Of a DNA stretch of 64,000 nt, positions 1 through 12,849 are shown piece by piece. A program made the position numbers and the translations under genes. This DNA comes from Petrolisthes cinctipes (taxonomy: Eukaryota; Arthropoda; Malacostraca; Decapoda; Porcellanidae), in contig JAWQEG010001234.1 of NCBI GenBank assembly GCA_033782935.1, positions 1,310,501-1,374,500 on the forward strand. The letters run 5' to 3'. Under the pieces are notes generated by a model, which ran no database searches, was not told the DNA's origin, and saw nothing but the letters and a program-made list of their open reading frames with translations. Numbering within the stretch: position 1 is the stretch's first letter; the number at the start of each line of letters is the position of its first letter.

Positions 1-1439
1 GAGATATAAACAAGTACACTTAAAATATCGATTTTTAGCATGTTTTGAGCCTATATTTTGAAAATATTCTAGGACTGAGTAGGCATGTACAGATCGCTTC
101 TGGGACCCAAAAACATCGAATATTCGGGTGTTTTGAGGTTGAAATTGGGATATAAACGAGTGCAGAAGATGCATACACATATTGACTTTGGTCACCTAAA
201 ATATCTATTTTGAGCATGTTTTGGGCCTGTATTTTGAAATTACTCTAACACGGAGTAGGCAAGTACAGATCGCTTCTGGGACCCCAAAATATCAAATTTT
301 CGTGTGTTTGGAGCCTGAATTTGAGATATAAACGGGTACAGAAAATGCATGCACATATCGACTTTTGGGCACCTAAAAGATCGATTTTCAGTATGTTTTG
401 GGCCTGTACTTTGAAAATACTCTAACACGGAGTAGGCATGTACAGTTCGCTTCTGGTACCCCAAAATATCGAATTTTCGGGTGTTTTGGGCCTGAATTTA
501 AGATATCGAATTTGGGCTCCTAAAATATCGATTTTTAGCATGTTTTGGGCCTATATTTTGAAAATATTCTAACTCTTAAGTAGACATGTACAGATCACTT
601 CTAAGACCCCAAAATATCGAATTTTAAGGTGTTTTGAGCCTGAATTTGTGATATAAACGGGTACAGAAGATGCATGCACATATCAACTTTGGACACTTAA
701 AATATCGATTTTTAGCATGTTTTGAGCCTATATTTTGAAAACATTCTAACTAGGAGTAGGCATGTACAGATCGTTTCTAGGACCCAAAAATACCTAATTT
801 TCGGGTGTTTTGAGCCTGAATTTGAGATATAAATGGGTACAGCAGATGCATTCACATATCGACTTTGGACACTTAAAGTATCAATTTTTAGCATGTTTTG
901 AGCCTATGTTTTGAAAACATTCTAGAACTGAGTAGGCATGTACAGATCGATTCTGGGACCCAAAAATATCGAATTTTCGGGTGTTTTGAGGTTTAATTTG
1001 AGGTATAAACGAGTGCAGAAGATGCATACACATATTGACTTTGGGCATCTAAAATATCGATTTTCAGCATGTTTTTTTGGCCTGTATCTGAGTAGGCATG
1101 TACAGATCGCTTCTGGGACCCCAAAATATCGAATTTTCGGGTGTTTGGAGCCTTAATTTGAGATATAAACGGGTACAGAAGATGCATGGACATATCGACT
1201 TTTGTGCACCTAAAATATCGATTTTCTGTATGTTTTGGGCCTGTATTTTAAAAATACTCTAACACGGAGTAGGCATGTACAGATCGTTTCTGGGATCCCA
1301 AAATATCGAATTTTCGGGTGTTTTGGGCCTGAATTTGAGATATCGACTTTGGGCACCTAAAATATCGATTTTTAGCATGTTTTGGGCCTATATTTTGAAA
1401 ATATTCTAGCACTGAGTAGATAAGTACAGATCGCTTCTG

Positions 1440-3305
1440 GGACCCCAAAATATCGAATTTATGTGTGTTTGGAGCCTGAATTTGAGATATGAACGGGTAC
1501 TGAAGATGCATGCACATATCGACTATTGGGCACCTAAAATATCAATTTTGAGCATGTTTTAGGTCTGTTTACTGAAAACATTCTAACTAGGAGTAGGCAT
1601 GTACAGATTGCTTCTAGGTCCCAAAAATACCGAATTTTCGGGTGTTTTGAGCCTGAATTTGAGATATAAACGGGTAAAGAAGATACATGCAAATATCGAC
1701 TTTTGGGCACCTAAAATATCGATTTTGAGCATGTTTTCGGTCTGTATCTTGAAAATATTCTAACTAGGAGTAGGCATGTACAGATCGCTTCTAGGACCCA
1801 AAAATACCGAATTTTCGGTGTTTTGAGCCTGAATTTGAGATATAAACGGGTACAGAAGATGCATGCATAAATCGACTTTGGACACTTAAAATATCGATTT
1901 TTAGCATGTTTTGAGCCTATATTTTGAAAACATTCTAGCACTGAGTAGGCATGTACAGATATTGACTTTGGGCACCTAAAATATCGATTTTCAGCATGTT
2001 TTGGGCCTGTATTTGAGTAGGCATGTACAGATCGCTTCTGGGACCCCAAAATATCGAATTTTCGTGTGTTTGGAGCCTGAATTTGATATATAAACGGGTA
2101 CAGAAGATGCATGCACATATCGACTTTTGGGCAACTAAAATATCGATTTTCAGTATGTTTTGGGCCTGTATTTTGAAAATACTCTAACACGGAGTAGGCA
2201 TGTACTGATCGCTACTGGGACCCCAAAATATCGAATTTTCGGGTGTTTTGGGTCTGAATTTGAGATATCAACTTTGGGCACCTAAAATATCGTTTTTTAG
2301 CATGTTTTGTGCCTATATTTTGAAAATATTCTAGCATTGAGTAGGCATGTACAGATCGCTTCAGAGACCCCAAAATATCGAATTTTCGGGTGTTTTGAGC
2401 CTGAATTTGAGATATAAACGAGTGCAGAAGATACCTACACATAATGACATTGGGCACCTAAAATATCGATTTTCAGCATGTTTTGGGCCTGTATCTGAGT
2501 AGCCATGTACAGATCGCTTCTGGGACCCCAAAATATCGAATTTTCGTGTGTTTGGAGCCTGAATTTGAGATATAAACGGGTACTGAAGATGCATGCACAT
2601 GTCGACTATTGGGCACCTAAAATATCAATTTTGAGCATGTTTTAGGTCTGTTTACTGAAAACATTCTAACTAGGAGTAGGCATGTACAGATTGCTTCTAG
2701 GACCCAAAAATACCGAATTTTCGGGTGTTTTGAGGTTGAATTTGAGATATAAACGAGTAAAGAAGATACATTCAAATATCGACTTTTGGGCACCTAAAAT
2801 ATCGATTTTGAGCATGTTTTCGGTCTGTATCTTGAAAATATTCTAAATAGGAGTAGGCATGTACAGATCGCTTCTAGGACCCAAAAATACCGAATTTTCG
2901 GTGTTTTGAGCCTGAATTTGAGATATAAACGGGTACAGAAGATGCATGCATATATCGACTTTGGACACTTAAAATATCGATTTTTAGCATGTTTTGAGCC
3001 TATATTTTGAAAACATTCTAGCACTGAGTAGGCATGTACAGATCGCTTCCGGGACCCAAAAATATCGAATTTTCGGGTGTTTTGAGCCTGAATTTGAGAT
3101 ATAAACGAGTGCAGAAGATACATACACATATTGACATTGGGCACCTAAAATATCGATTTTCAGCATGTTTTGGGCCTGTATCTGAGTAGGCATGTACAGA
3201 TCGCTTCTGGGACCCCAAAATATCGAATTTTCGTGTGTTTGGAGCCTGAATTTGATACATAAACGGGTACAGAAGATGCATGCACATATCGACTTTTGGG
3301 CAACT
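1440..3305 (+). repeat. Offset-1083 duplication within the satellite, with an 88-bp half-unit loss
   Basis: The stretch from about 1440 to 2150 is repeated at about 2523 to 3305. Landmarks include the unusual 'cgactattgggcacc' and 'ttttaggtctgtttactg' variants, with 'agcatg' at 1551 and again at 2634. The offset is 1083 bp until about 1960 and then becomes 1169 bp. The change arises because copy 1 has lost one half-unit at 1960/1961, where 'gcatgtacagat' (first half of the monomer) runs straight into 'attgacttt' (second half). The extra 86 bp fits one 88-bp half within small indels. The copies are clearly related but not identical. Confidence 0.8.
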
Positions 3306-5116
3306 AAATTATCGATTTTCTGTATCTTTTGGGCCTGTATTTTAAAAAAAAACTCAAGCACGGAGTAGGCATGTACAGATCGCTTCTGGGAACCCAAAAT
3401 ATCGAATTTTCGGGTGTTTTGGGCCTTAATTTGAGATATCGACTTTGGGCACCTAAAATATTGATTTTTAGCATGTTTTGGGCCTGTATCTGAGTAGGCA
3501 TGTACAGATCGCTTCTGGGACCCCAAAATATCGAATTTTCGTGTGTTTGGAGCCTAAATTTGATATATAAACGGGTACAGAAGATGCATGCACATATCGA
3601 CTTTTTGGCACCTAAAATATCGATTTTCTGTATGTTTTGGGCCTGTATTTTGAAAATACTCTAACACGGAGTAGGCATGTACAGATCGCTTCTGGGACCC
3701 AAAAATATCGAATTTTCGGGTATTTTGAGGTTGAATTTGAGATATAAACGAGTGCAGAAGATGCATACACATATTGACTTTGGGCACCTAAAATATCGAT
3801 TTTCAACATGTTTTGGGCCTGTATTTGAGTAGGCATGTACAGATCGCTTCTGGGACCCCAAAATATCGAATTCTCGAGTGTTTGGAGCCTGAATTTGAGG
3901 TATAAACGGGTACAGAAGATGCATGCACACATCGACTTTTTGGCACCTAAAATATCGATTTTCAGCATGTTTTCGTTCTGTATCTTGAAAATATTCTAAC
4001 TAGGTTTAGGCATGTACAGATCGCTTCTAGGACCCAAAAATACCGAATTTTCGGGTGTTTTGAGCCTGAATTTGAGATATAAACGGGTACAGAAGATGCA
4101 TGCACATATCGACTTTGGACACTTAAAATATCGATTTTTAGCATGTTTTGAGCCAATATTTTGAAAACATTCTAGCACTCAGTAGGCATGTACAGATAGC
4201 TTCTGGGACCCCAAAATATCGAATTTTCGGGTGTTTTGAGGTTGAATTAGAGATATAAACGAGTGTAGAAGATGCATACACATATTGACTTTGGGCACCT
4301 AAAATATCGATTTTCAGCATGTTTTGGGCCAGAATCTAAGTAGGCATGTACAGATCACTTCTGGGACCCCAAAATTTCGAATTTTCGGGTGTTTGGAGCT
4401 TGAATTTGAGATATAAACGGATACCGAAGATGCATGCACAAATCGACTTTGTACACTTAAAATATCCATTTTTAGGATGTTTTGATCCTATATTTTGAAA
4501 ACATTCTAGCACTGAGTAGGCATGTACAGATCCTTTCTGGGACCCAAAAATATCGAATTTTCGGGTGTTTTGAGGTTGAATTTGAGATATAAACGAGTGC
4601 AGAAGATGCATACACATATTGACTTTGGGCACCTAAAATATCGATTTTCAGCATGTTTTGGGCCTGTATTTAAGGAGGCATGTACAGATCGATTTTGGGA
4701 CCCCAAAATATCGAATTTTCGGGTGTTTTGAGCCTGAATTTGAGATATAAACAGGTACTGAAGATGCATGCACATATCGACTTTTGGGCACCTAAAATAA
4801 TGATTTTGAGCATGTTTTAGGTCTGTATCTTGAAAATATTCTAACTAGGAGTAGGCTTGTACAGATTGCTTCTAGGACCCAAAAATACCGAATTTTCGGG
4901 TGTTTTGAGCCTGAATTTGAGATATAAACGGGTAAAGAAGATGCATGCACATATCGACTTTTGGGCACCTAAAATAATGATTTTGAGCATGTTTTAGGTC
5001 TGTATCTTGAAAATATTCTAACTAGGAGTAGGCATGTACAGATCGCTTCTAGGACCCAAAAATACCGAATTTTCGGTGTTTTGAGCCTGAATTTGAGATA
5101 TAAACGGGTACAGAAG

Positions 5117-5784
5117 ATGCATGCATATATCGAATTTGGACACTTAAAATATCGATTTTTAGCATGTTTTGAGCCTATATTTTGAAAACATTCTAGCACT
5201 GAGTAGGCACGTACAGATCGCTTCAGGGACCCAAAAATATCGAATTTTCGGGTGTTTTGAGGTTGAATTTGAGATATAAACGAGTGCAGTAGATACATAC
5301 ACATATTGACTTTGGGCACCTAAAATATCGATTTTCAGCATGTTTTGGGCCTGTATCTGAGTAGGCATGTACAGATCACTTCTGGGACACCAAAATATCG
5401 AATTCTCGGGTGTTTGGATCCTGAATTTGAGATATAAACGGGTACAGAAGATGCATGCATATATCGAATTTGGACACTTAAAATATCGATTTTTAGCATG
5501 TTTTGAGCCTATATTTTGAAAACATTCTAGCACTGAGTAGGCACGTACAGATCGCTTCAGGGACCCAAAAATATCGAATTTTCGGGTGTTTTGAGGTTGA
5601 ATTTGAGATATAAACGAGTGCAGTAGATACATACACATATTGACTTTGGGCACCTAAAATATCGATTTTCAGCATGTTTTGGGCCTGTATCTGAGTAGGC
5701 ATGTACAGATCACTTCTGGGACACCAAAATATCGAATTCTCGGGTGTTTGGATCCTGAATTTGAGATATAAACGGGTACAGAAG
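5117..5784 (+). repeat. Recent tandem duplication of a 334-bp satellite dimer
   Basis: Two consecutive copies, about 5117-5450 and 5451-5784, look identical by eye. They include private variants such as 'gcacgtacagatcgcttca', 'cagtagatacatac', 'gggacaccaaaatatc' and 'gtttggatcctg'. The 334-bp period equals one 176-bp monomer plus one 158-bp monomer. Sharing of several rare variants over the whole unit indicates a very recent slippage or unequal-exchange event. Confidence 0.85.
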
Positions 5785-7636
5785 ATGCATGCACACATCG
5801 ACTTTTTGGCACCTAAAATATCGATTTTCTGTATGTTTTGGGCCTGTATTTTGAAAATACTCTAACACGGAGTAGGCATGTACAGATCGCTTCTGGGACC
5901 CCAAAATATCGAATTTTCGGTTTTGGGCCTGAATTTGATATACCAACTTTGGCCACCTAAAATATCGATTTTTAGCATGTTTTGAGCCTATATTTTGAAA
6001 ATATTCTAGCACTGAGTATGCATGTACAGATCGCTTCAGAGACCACAAAATATCGATATTTCGGGTGTTTTGAGCCAGAATTTGAGATATAAACAGGTAC
6101 TGAAGATGCATGCACATATCGACTTTTGTGCATCAAAAATATCGATTTTCAGCATGTTTTGGGTCTGTATACTGAAAATATTCTACCTAGGATTAGGCAT
6201 GTACAGATCTCTTCTGGGACCCTAAAATTTCGAATTTTCGGGTGTTTGGAGCTTTAATTTGAGATATAAACGGGTACCGAAGATGCATGCACAAATCGAC
6301 TTTGTACACTTAAAATATCCATTTTTAGGATGTTTTGAGCCTATATTTTGAAAACATTCTAGCACTGAGTAGGCATGTACAGATCGCTTCTGGAACCCAA
6401 AAAAATCGAATTTTCGGTTGTTTTGAGGTAGAATTTGAGATATAAACGCGTGCAGAAGATGCATACACATATTGACTTTGGGCACCTAAAATATCGATTT
6501 TCAGCATGTTTTGGGCCTGTATTTAAGTAGGCATGTACAGATCGCTTCTGGGACCCCAAAATATCGAATTTTCGGGTGTTTGGAGCCTGAATTTGAGATA
6601 TAAACGGGTACAGAAGATGCATGCACATATCGACTTTTTGGCACCTAAAATATCGAATTTCTGTATGTTTTGGGCCTGTATTTTGAAAATACTCTAACAC
6701 GGAGTAGGCATGTACAGATCGCTTCTGGGACCCCAACATATCGAATTTTCGGGTGTTTTGGGCCTAAATTTCAGATATCAACTATGGGCACCTAAAATAT
6801 CGATTTTTAACATGTTTTGAGCCTATATTTTGAAAATATTCTAGCACTGAGTAGGCATGTACAGATCGCTTCAGAGACCCCAAAATATCCAATTTTCGGG
6901 TGTTTTGAGCTCGAATTTGAGATATAACGAGTGCAGAAGATACATACACATATTGACTTTGGGCACCTAAAATATCGATTTTCAGCATTTTTTGGGCCTG
7001 TATCTGAGTAGGCATGTACAGATCGCTTCTGGGACCCCAAAATATCGAATTTTTGTGTGTTTGGAGCCTGAATTTGATATGTAAACGGGTACAGAAGATG
7101 CATGCACATATCGACTTTTGGGCAAATAAAATATCGATTTTCTGTATGTTTTGGGCCTTTATTTTGAAAATACTCAAGCACGGAGTAGGCATGTACAGAT
7201 CGCTTCTGGGACCCCAAAATATCGAATTTTCGGGTGTTTTGGGCCTGAACTTGAGATATCAACTTTGGGCACCTAAAATATCGATTTTTAGCATGTTTTG
7301 GGTCTATATTTTGAAAATATTCTAGCACTGAGTAGGCATGTACAGATCGCTTCAGGGAACCCAAAATATCGAATTTTCGGGTGTTTTGAGCCTGAATTAG
7401 AGATATAAACAGGTACTGAAGATGCATGGACATATCGACTTTTGGGCACCTAAAATATCGATTTTGAGCATGTTTTAGGTCTGTATACTAAAAAACATTC
7501 TAACTAGGAGTAGGCATGTACAGATTGCTTCTAGGACCCAAAAATACCGAATTTTCGGGTGTTTTGAGCCTGAATTTGAGATATAAACGGGTAAAGAAGA
7601 TGCATGCACATATCGACTTTTGGGCACCTAAAATAA

Positions 7637-8123
7637 TTATTTTGAGCATGTTTTAGGTCTGTATCTTGAAAATATTCTAACTAGGAGTAGGCATGTACAG
7701 ATCGCTTCTAGGACCCAAAAATACCGAATTTTCGGTGTTTTGAGCCTGAATTTGAGATATAAACGGGTACAGAAGATGCATGCATATATCAAATTTGGAC
7801 ACTTAAAATATCGATTTTTAGCATGTTTTGAGCCTATATTTTGAAAACATTCTAGCACTGAGTAGGCACGTACAGATCGCTTCAGGGACCCAAAAATATC
7901 GAATTTTCGGGTGTTTTGAGGTTGAATTTGAGATATAAACGAGTGCAGAAGATACATACACATATTGACTTTGGGCACCTAAAATATCGATTTTCATCAT
8001 GTTTTTGGCCTGTATCTGAGTAGGCATGTACAGATCGCTTCTGGGACCCCAAAATATCGAATTCTCGGGTGTTTGGAGCCTGAATTTGAGATATAAACGG
8101 GTAAAGAAGATGCATGCACACAT
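7637..8123 (+). repeat. Dispersed copy of the 'gcacgtac' HOR block
   Basis: This block shares the rare 'gcacgtacagatcgcttca' variant (near 7866) with copies near 5207, 5541 and 10859. The neighbouring monomers also match, with 'aataatgatttt'-type spacers upstream (4975, 7633, 10624) and a 147- or 158-bp unit downstream. Offsets between copies are about 2.3 and 3.0 kb, and the matched length is several hundred base pairs. It shows that blocks in the 5-11 kb region were duplicated over kilobase distances and then mixed. The copy after 10588 lies just beyond the SINE, so the SINE inserted into one member of this block family. Confidence 0.65.
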
Positions 8124-10259
8124 CGACTTTTTGGCACCTAAAATATCGATTTTCTGTATGTTTTGGGCCTGTATTTTGAAAATACTCTAACACGGAGTAG
8201 GCATGTACAGATCGCTTCTGGGACCCCAAAATATCGAATTCTCGGTTTTGGGCCTGAATTTGATATATCAACTTTGGGCACCTAAAATATCGATTTTTAA
8301 CATGTTTTGAGCCTATATTTTGAAAATATTCTAGCACTGAGTATGCATGTACAGATCGCTTCAGAGACCCCAAAATATCAATATTTCGGGTGTTTTGAGC
8401 CAGAATTTGAGATATAAACAGGTACTGAAGATGCATGCACATATCGACTTTTGTGCACCCAAAATATCGATTTTGAGCATGTTTTGGTCTGTATACTGAA
8501 AACATTCTAACTAGGAGTAGGCATGTACAGATTGCTTCTGAGACCCAAAAATATCAAATTTTCGGGTGTTTTGAGGTTGAATTTGAGATATAAACGAGTG
8601 CAGAAAATACTTACACATATTGACTTTGGGCACCTAAAATATCGATTTTCAGCATGTTTTCGGTCTGTATCTTGAAAATATTCTAACTAGGATTAGGCAT
8701 GTACAGATCTCTTCTAGGACCCAAAAATACCGAATTTTCGGGTGTTTTGAGCCTGAATTTGGAATATAAACGGGTACAGAAGATGCATGCACATATCGAC
8801 TTTGGACACTTAAAATATCGATTTTTAGCATGTTTTGAGCCAATATTTTGAAAACATTCTAGCACTCAGTAGGCATGTACAGATCGCTTCTGGGACCCCA
8901 AAATATCGAATTTTCGGGTGTTTTGAGGTTGAATTTGAGATATAAACGAGTGTAGAAGATGCATACACATATTGACTTTGGGCACCTAAAATATCGATTT
9001 TCAGCATGTTTTGGTCCTGAATCTGATTAGGCATGTACAGATCACTTCTGGGACCCCAAAATTTCGAATTTTCGGGTGTTTGGAGCTTGAATTTGAGATA
9101 TAAACGGGTACTGAAGGTGCATGCACAAATCGACTTTGTACACTTAAAATATCCATTTTTAGGATGTTTTGAGCCTATATTTTGAAAACATTCTAGCACT
9201 GAGTAGGCATGTACAGATCGCTTCAGAGACCCCAAAATATCGAATTTTCGGGTGTTTTGAGCTCGAATTTGAGATATAAACGAGTGCAGAAGATACATAA
9301 ACATATTGACTTTGGGCACCTAAAATATCGATTTTCAGCATTTTTTTGGGCCTGTATCTGAGTAGGCATGTACAGATCGCTTCTGGGACCCCAAAATATC
9401 GAATTTTCGTGTGTTTGGAGCCTGAATTTGATATGTAAACGGGTACAGAAGATGCATGCACATATCGACTTTTGGGCAACTAAAATATCGATTTTCTGTA
9501 TGTTTTGGGCCTTTATTTTGAAAATACTCAAGCACGGAGTAGGCATGTACAGCTCGCTTCTGGGAACCCAAAATATCGAATTTTCGGGTGTTTTGGGCCT
9601 GAGTTTGAGATATCGACTGTGGGCACCTAAAATATCGATTTTTAGCATGTTTTGGGCCTGTATCTGAGTAGGCATGTACAGATCGCTTCTGGGACCCCAA
9701 AATATCGAATTTTCGGGTGTTTTGAGCCTGAATTTGAGATATAAACGGGTACAGAAGATGCATGCACATATCGATATTTTGGCACCTAAAATATCGATTT
9801 TCTGTATGTTTTGGGCCTGTATTTTGAAAATACTCTAACACGGAGTAGGCATGTACAGATCGCTTCTGGGACCCCAAAATATCTAATTTTCGGGTGTTTT
9901 GGGATTGAATTTGAGATATCAACTTTGGGCACCTAAAATATCGATTTTTAGCATGTTTTGGGCCTATATTTTGAAAATATTCTAGCACTGAGTAGGCATG
10001 TACAGATCGCTTCAGAGAACCCAAAATATCGAATTTTCGGGTGTTTTGAGCCTGAATTTGAGATATAAACAGGTACTGAAGATGCATGCACATATCGACT
10101 TTTGGGCACCTAAAATATCGATTTTGAGCATGTTTTAGGTCTGTATACTGAAAACATTCTAACTAGGAGTAGGCATGTACAGATTGCTTCTAGGACCCAA
10201 AAATACCGAATTTTCGGGTGTTTTGAGCCTGAATTTGAGATATAAACGGGTAGGGGAGG

Positions 10260-10315
10260 TGGCCGAGTGGTTAGTGTTCTGGACTCATATCCTAGAGGTC
10301 GGGAGATCGATCCTC
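10260..10315 (+). promoter_or_regulatory. Internal RNA polymerase III promoter (A-box and degenerate B-box)
   Basis: 'TGGCCGAGTGG' at 10260-10270 fits the type 2 A-box consensus TRGYNNARNGG well. Downstream, 'GATCGATCC' at about 10305-10313 resembles the B-box GGTTCGANTCC with one base missing and a mismatch. The roughly 45-bp spacing is normal for a tRNA-type promoter. The weakened B-box suggests reduced activity, which is inference. Confidence 0.6.
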
Positions 10316-10563
10316 TCAGGTGAGGGCCTGAGAATATTTACTCTTCCGATTTGAGTTTGAGGCACTAACTATAAGGCCACCGAACGTCATAAAACACCCT
10401 CGCTGGTACCATAACAGCTGCAGTATTTGGGAATGACCCTCACTTCCCTCCCTCTGTGGCTGGGTACCAGTTCGGAAGTCGTGACGCGTGTGTGTATGAG
10501 CAGCAGTTGACCTGGGCCACGGTAACGGGCTTGATTAAGCCTATGTCCAGTGTCGGAACATAT

Positions 10564-10587
10564 AAAAAAAAAAAAAAAAAAAAAAAA
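10564..10587 (+). repeat. Poly(A) tail of the SINE
   Basis: Twenty-four uninterrupted A residues close the SINE, and the satellite resumes at 'gaagatgcatgc'. An intact, pure A-tail usually indicates a comparatively young insertion, because such tracts shorten and accumulate substitutions. Homopolymer length is also prone to sequencing error. Confidence 0.9.
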
Positions 10588-12849
10588 GAAGATGCATGCA
10601 CATATCGACTTTTGGGCACCTAAAATAATGATTTTGAACATGTTTTACGTTTGTATCTTGAAAATATTCTAACTAGGAGTAGGCATGTACAGATCGCTTC
10701 TAGGACCCAAAAATACCGAATTTTCGGTGTTTTGAGCCTGAATTTGAGATATAAACGGGTACAGAAGATGCATTCATATATCGACTTTGGATACTTAAAA
10801 TATCGATTTTTAGCATGTTTTGAGCCTATATTTTGAAAACATTCTAGCACTGAGTAGGCACGTACAGATCGCTTCAGGGACCCAAAAATATCGAATTTTC
10901 GGGTGTTTTGAGGTTGAATTTGAGATATAAACGAGTGCAGAAGATACATACACATATTGACTTTGGGCACCTAAAATATCGATTTTCAGCATGTTTTGGG
11001 CCTGTATCTGAGTAGGCATGTACAGATCGCTTCTGGGACCCCAAAATATCGAATTTTTGTGTGTTTGGAGCCTGAATTTGATATATAAACGGGTACAGAA
11101 GATGCATGCACATATCGACTTTTGGGCAACTAAAATATCGATTTTCTGTATGTTTTGGGCCTGTATATTGATAATACTTTAACACGGAGTAGGCATGGAC
11201 AGATCGCTTTTAGGACCCCAAAACATCGAATTTTCGGGTGTTTTGAGCCTGAATTTGAGATATCGACTTTGGGTACCAAAATTATCGATTTTTAGCATGT
11301 TTTGGGCCTATGTTTTGAAAATATTCTAGCACTGAATAGGCATGTACAGATCGCTTCAGGGACCCCAAAATATCGAATTTTCGGGTGTTTTGAGTCTGAA
11401 TTTGAGATATAAACGGGTACAGAAGATGCATGTATATATCGACTTTTGGGCACCAAAAATATCGATTTTGAGCATGTTTTGGGTCTGTATACTGAAAACA
11501 TTCTAACTAGGAGTAGGCAAGTACAGATTGCTTCTAGGACCCAAAAATATCGAATTTTCTGGTGTTTTGAGGTTGAATTTGAGATGTAAACGAGTGCAGA
11601 AGATGCATACACATATTGACTTTGGGCACCTAAAATATCGATTTTCAGCATATTTTGGGCCTGTATCTGAGTAGGCATGTACAGATCGCTTCTGGGACCT
11701 CAAAATCTCGAATTTTTCGGTGTTTGCAGCCTGAATTTGAGATATAAACGGGTACCGAAGATGCATGCACATATTGACTTTGGACACTTAAAATATCGAT
11801 TTTTAGGATGTTTTGAGCCTATATTTTGAAAACATTCTAGCACTGAGTAGGCATGTACAGATCGCTTCTGGGACCCAAAAATATCGAATTTTCGGGTGTT
11901 TGGAGCCTGAATTTGAGATATAAACGGGTACTGAAGATGCATGCACATATCGACTTTTGGTCAACTAAAATATCTATTTTGATCATGTTTTTGGTCTGAA
12001 TCTTGAAATCATTCTAACTAGGAGTAGGCATGTACAGATCGTTTCTAGGACCCAAAAATACCTAATTTTCGGGTGTTTGGAGCCTGAATTAGAGATATAA
12101 ACGAGTGCAGAAGATGCATACACATATAGACTTTGGGCACCTATAATATCGATTTTATGCATGTTTTGGGCCTGTATCTGAATAGGCATGTATAGTTCGC
12201 TTCTGGGACCCCAAAATATCGAATTATCGGGTGTTTTGGGCCTGAATTTGAGATATCGACTTTGGGCACCTAAAATATCGATTTTCAAATTGTTTTGGGC
12301 CTGTATCTGAGTAGGCATGTACAGATCGCTTCTGTTACCCCAAAATATAGAATTTTCGGGTGTTTACAGCCTGTATTTGAGATATAAACGGGTACCGAAG
12401 ATGCATGCACTTATCGACTTTGGACACTTAAAATATCGATTTTTAGGATGTTTTGAGCCTATATTTTGAAAACATTCTAGCACTGAGTAGGCATGTACAG
12501 ATCGCTTCTGGGACCCAAAAATATCGAATTTTTGGGTGTTTTGAGGTTGAATTTAAGATATAAATGAGTGTAGAAGATGCATACACATATTGATTTTTGG
12601 CACCTAAAATATCGATTTTCAGCATGTTTTGGGCCTGTATTTAAATAGGCATGTACAGATCGCATCTGGGACCCCAAAATATCGAATGTTTGGGTGTTTT
12701 GAGGTTGAATTTGAGATATAAACGAGTGCAGAAGATGCATACACATATTGACTTTGGGCACCTAAAATATCGATTTTCAGCATGTTTTGGGCCTGTATTT
12801 GAGTAGGCATGTACAGATCGCTTCTGGGACCCGAAAATATCGAATTTTC

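Larger units (their letters stand above)
1..10252 (+). repeat. 176-bp satellite array, left arm, segment 1
   Basis: Head-to-tail monomers fill this stretch without a gap. Taking 'gagtaggcatgtacagatcg' as monomer bases 1-20, the other landmarks are 'atatcgaattttcggg' near 37-52, 'gcctgaatttgagatataaa' at 61-80, 'cgggtacagaagatgcatgc' at 81-100, 'taaaatatcgatttt' at 121-135 and 'agcatgttttgggcctg' at 137-153, followed by a variable tail to 176. Full units of 176 bp mix with 158-bp units (an 18-bp deletion in the tail, as in 'gcctgtatctgagtagg') and 147-bp units (29 bp missing between two 'atat' copies, giving 'gagatatcgac'). Monomers differ by scattered substitutions and small indels. The left edge continues beyond the window. 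No promoter, tRNA or coding sequence is seen here. Apparent reading frames of 60-250 codons, mostly on the - strand, are frame-shifting repeats of the monomer and are not called genes. Confidence 0.97.
10253..10587 (+). mobile_element. tRNA-derived SINE insertion with poly(A) tail
   Basis: A 335-bp non-satellite segment interrupts a monomer between 'ataaacgggta' and 'gaagatgcatgc', around monomer position 85-88, and the satellite continues in phase on the other side. Its 5' end resembles a tRNA of Ser/Leu type: a clear A-box ('tggccgagtggttag') lies near 10260 and a degenerate B-box ('gggagatcgatcctc') about 30 bp further on. A tRNA-unrelated body of about 240 bp follows, relatively G+C-rich compared with the satellite, ending in 24 consecutive A residues (10564-10587). 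This head-body-A-tail layout is that of SINEs mobilised in trans by a LINE. No convincing target-site duplication is seen; one could be hidden in the A-tail because the target itself reads 'gggtaaagaag'. I do not recognise the family. It encodes no protein; a reading frame crossing its - strand and the A-tail is incidental. Confidence 0.85.

Noticed and set aside
10253..10330. Functional tRNA-Ser or tRNA-Leu gene
   Set aside because: Only the A-box region is good; the B-box is degenerate, no clean acceptor stem closes, and it continues into a SINE body with an A-tail.
10387..10641. 84-codon - strand frame across the SINE
   Set aside because: It runs through the poly(A) tract as a Phe run and into the satellite; no recognisable protein.
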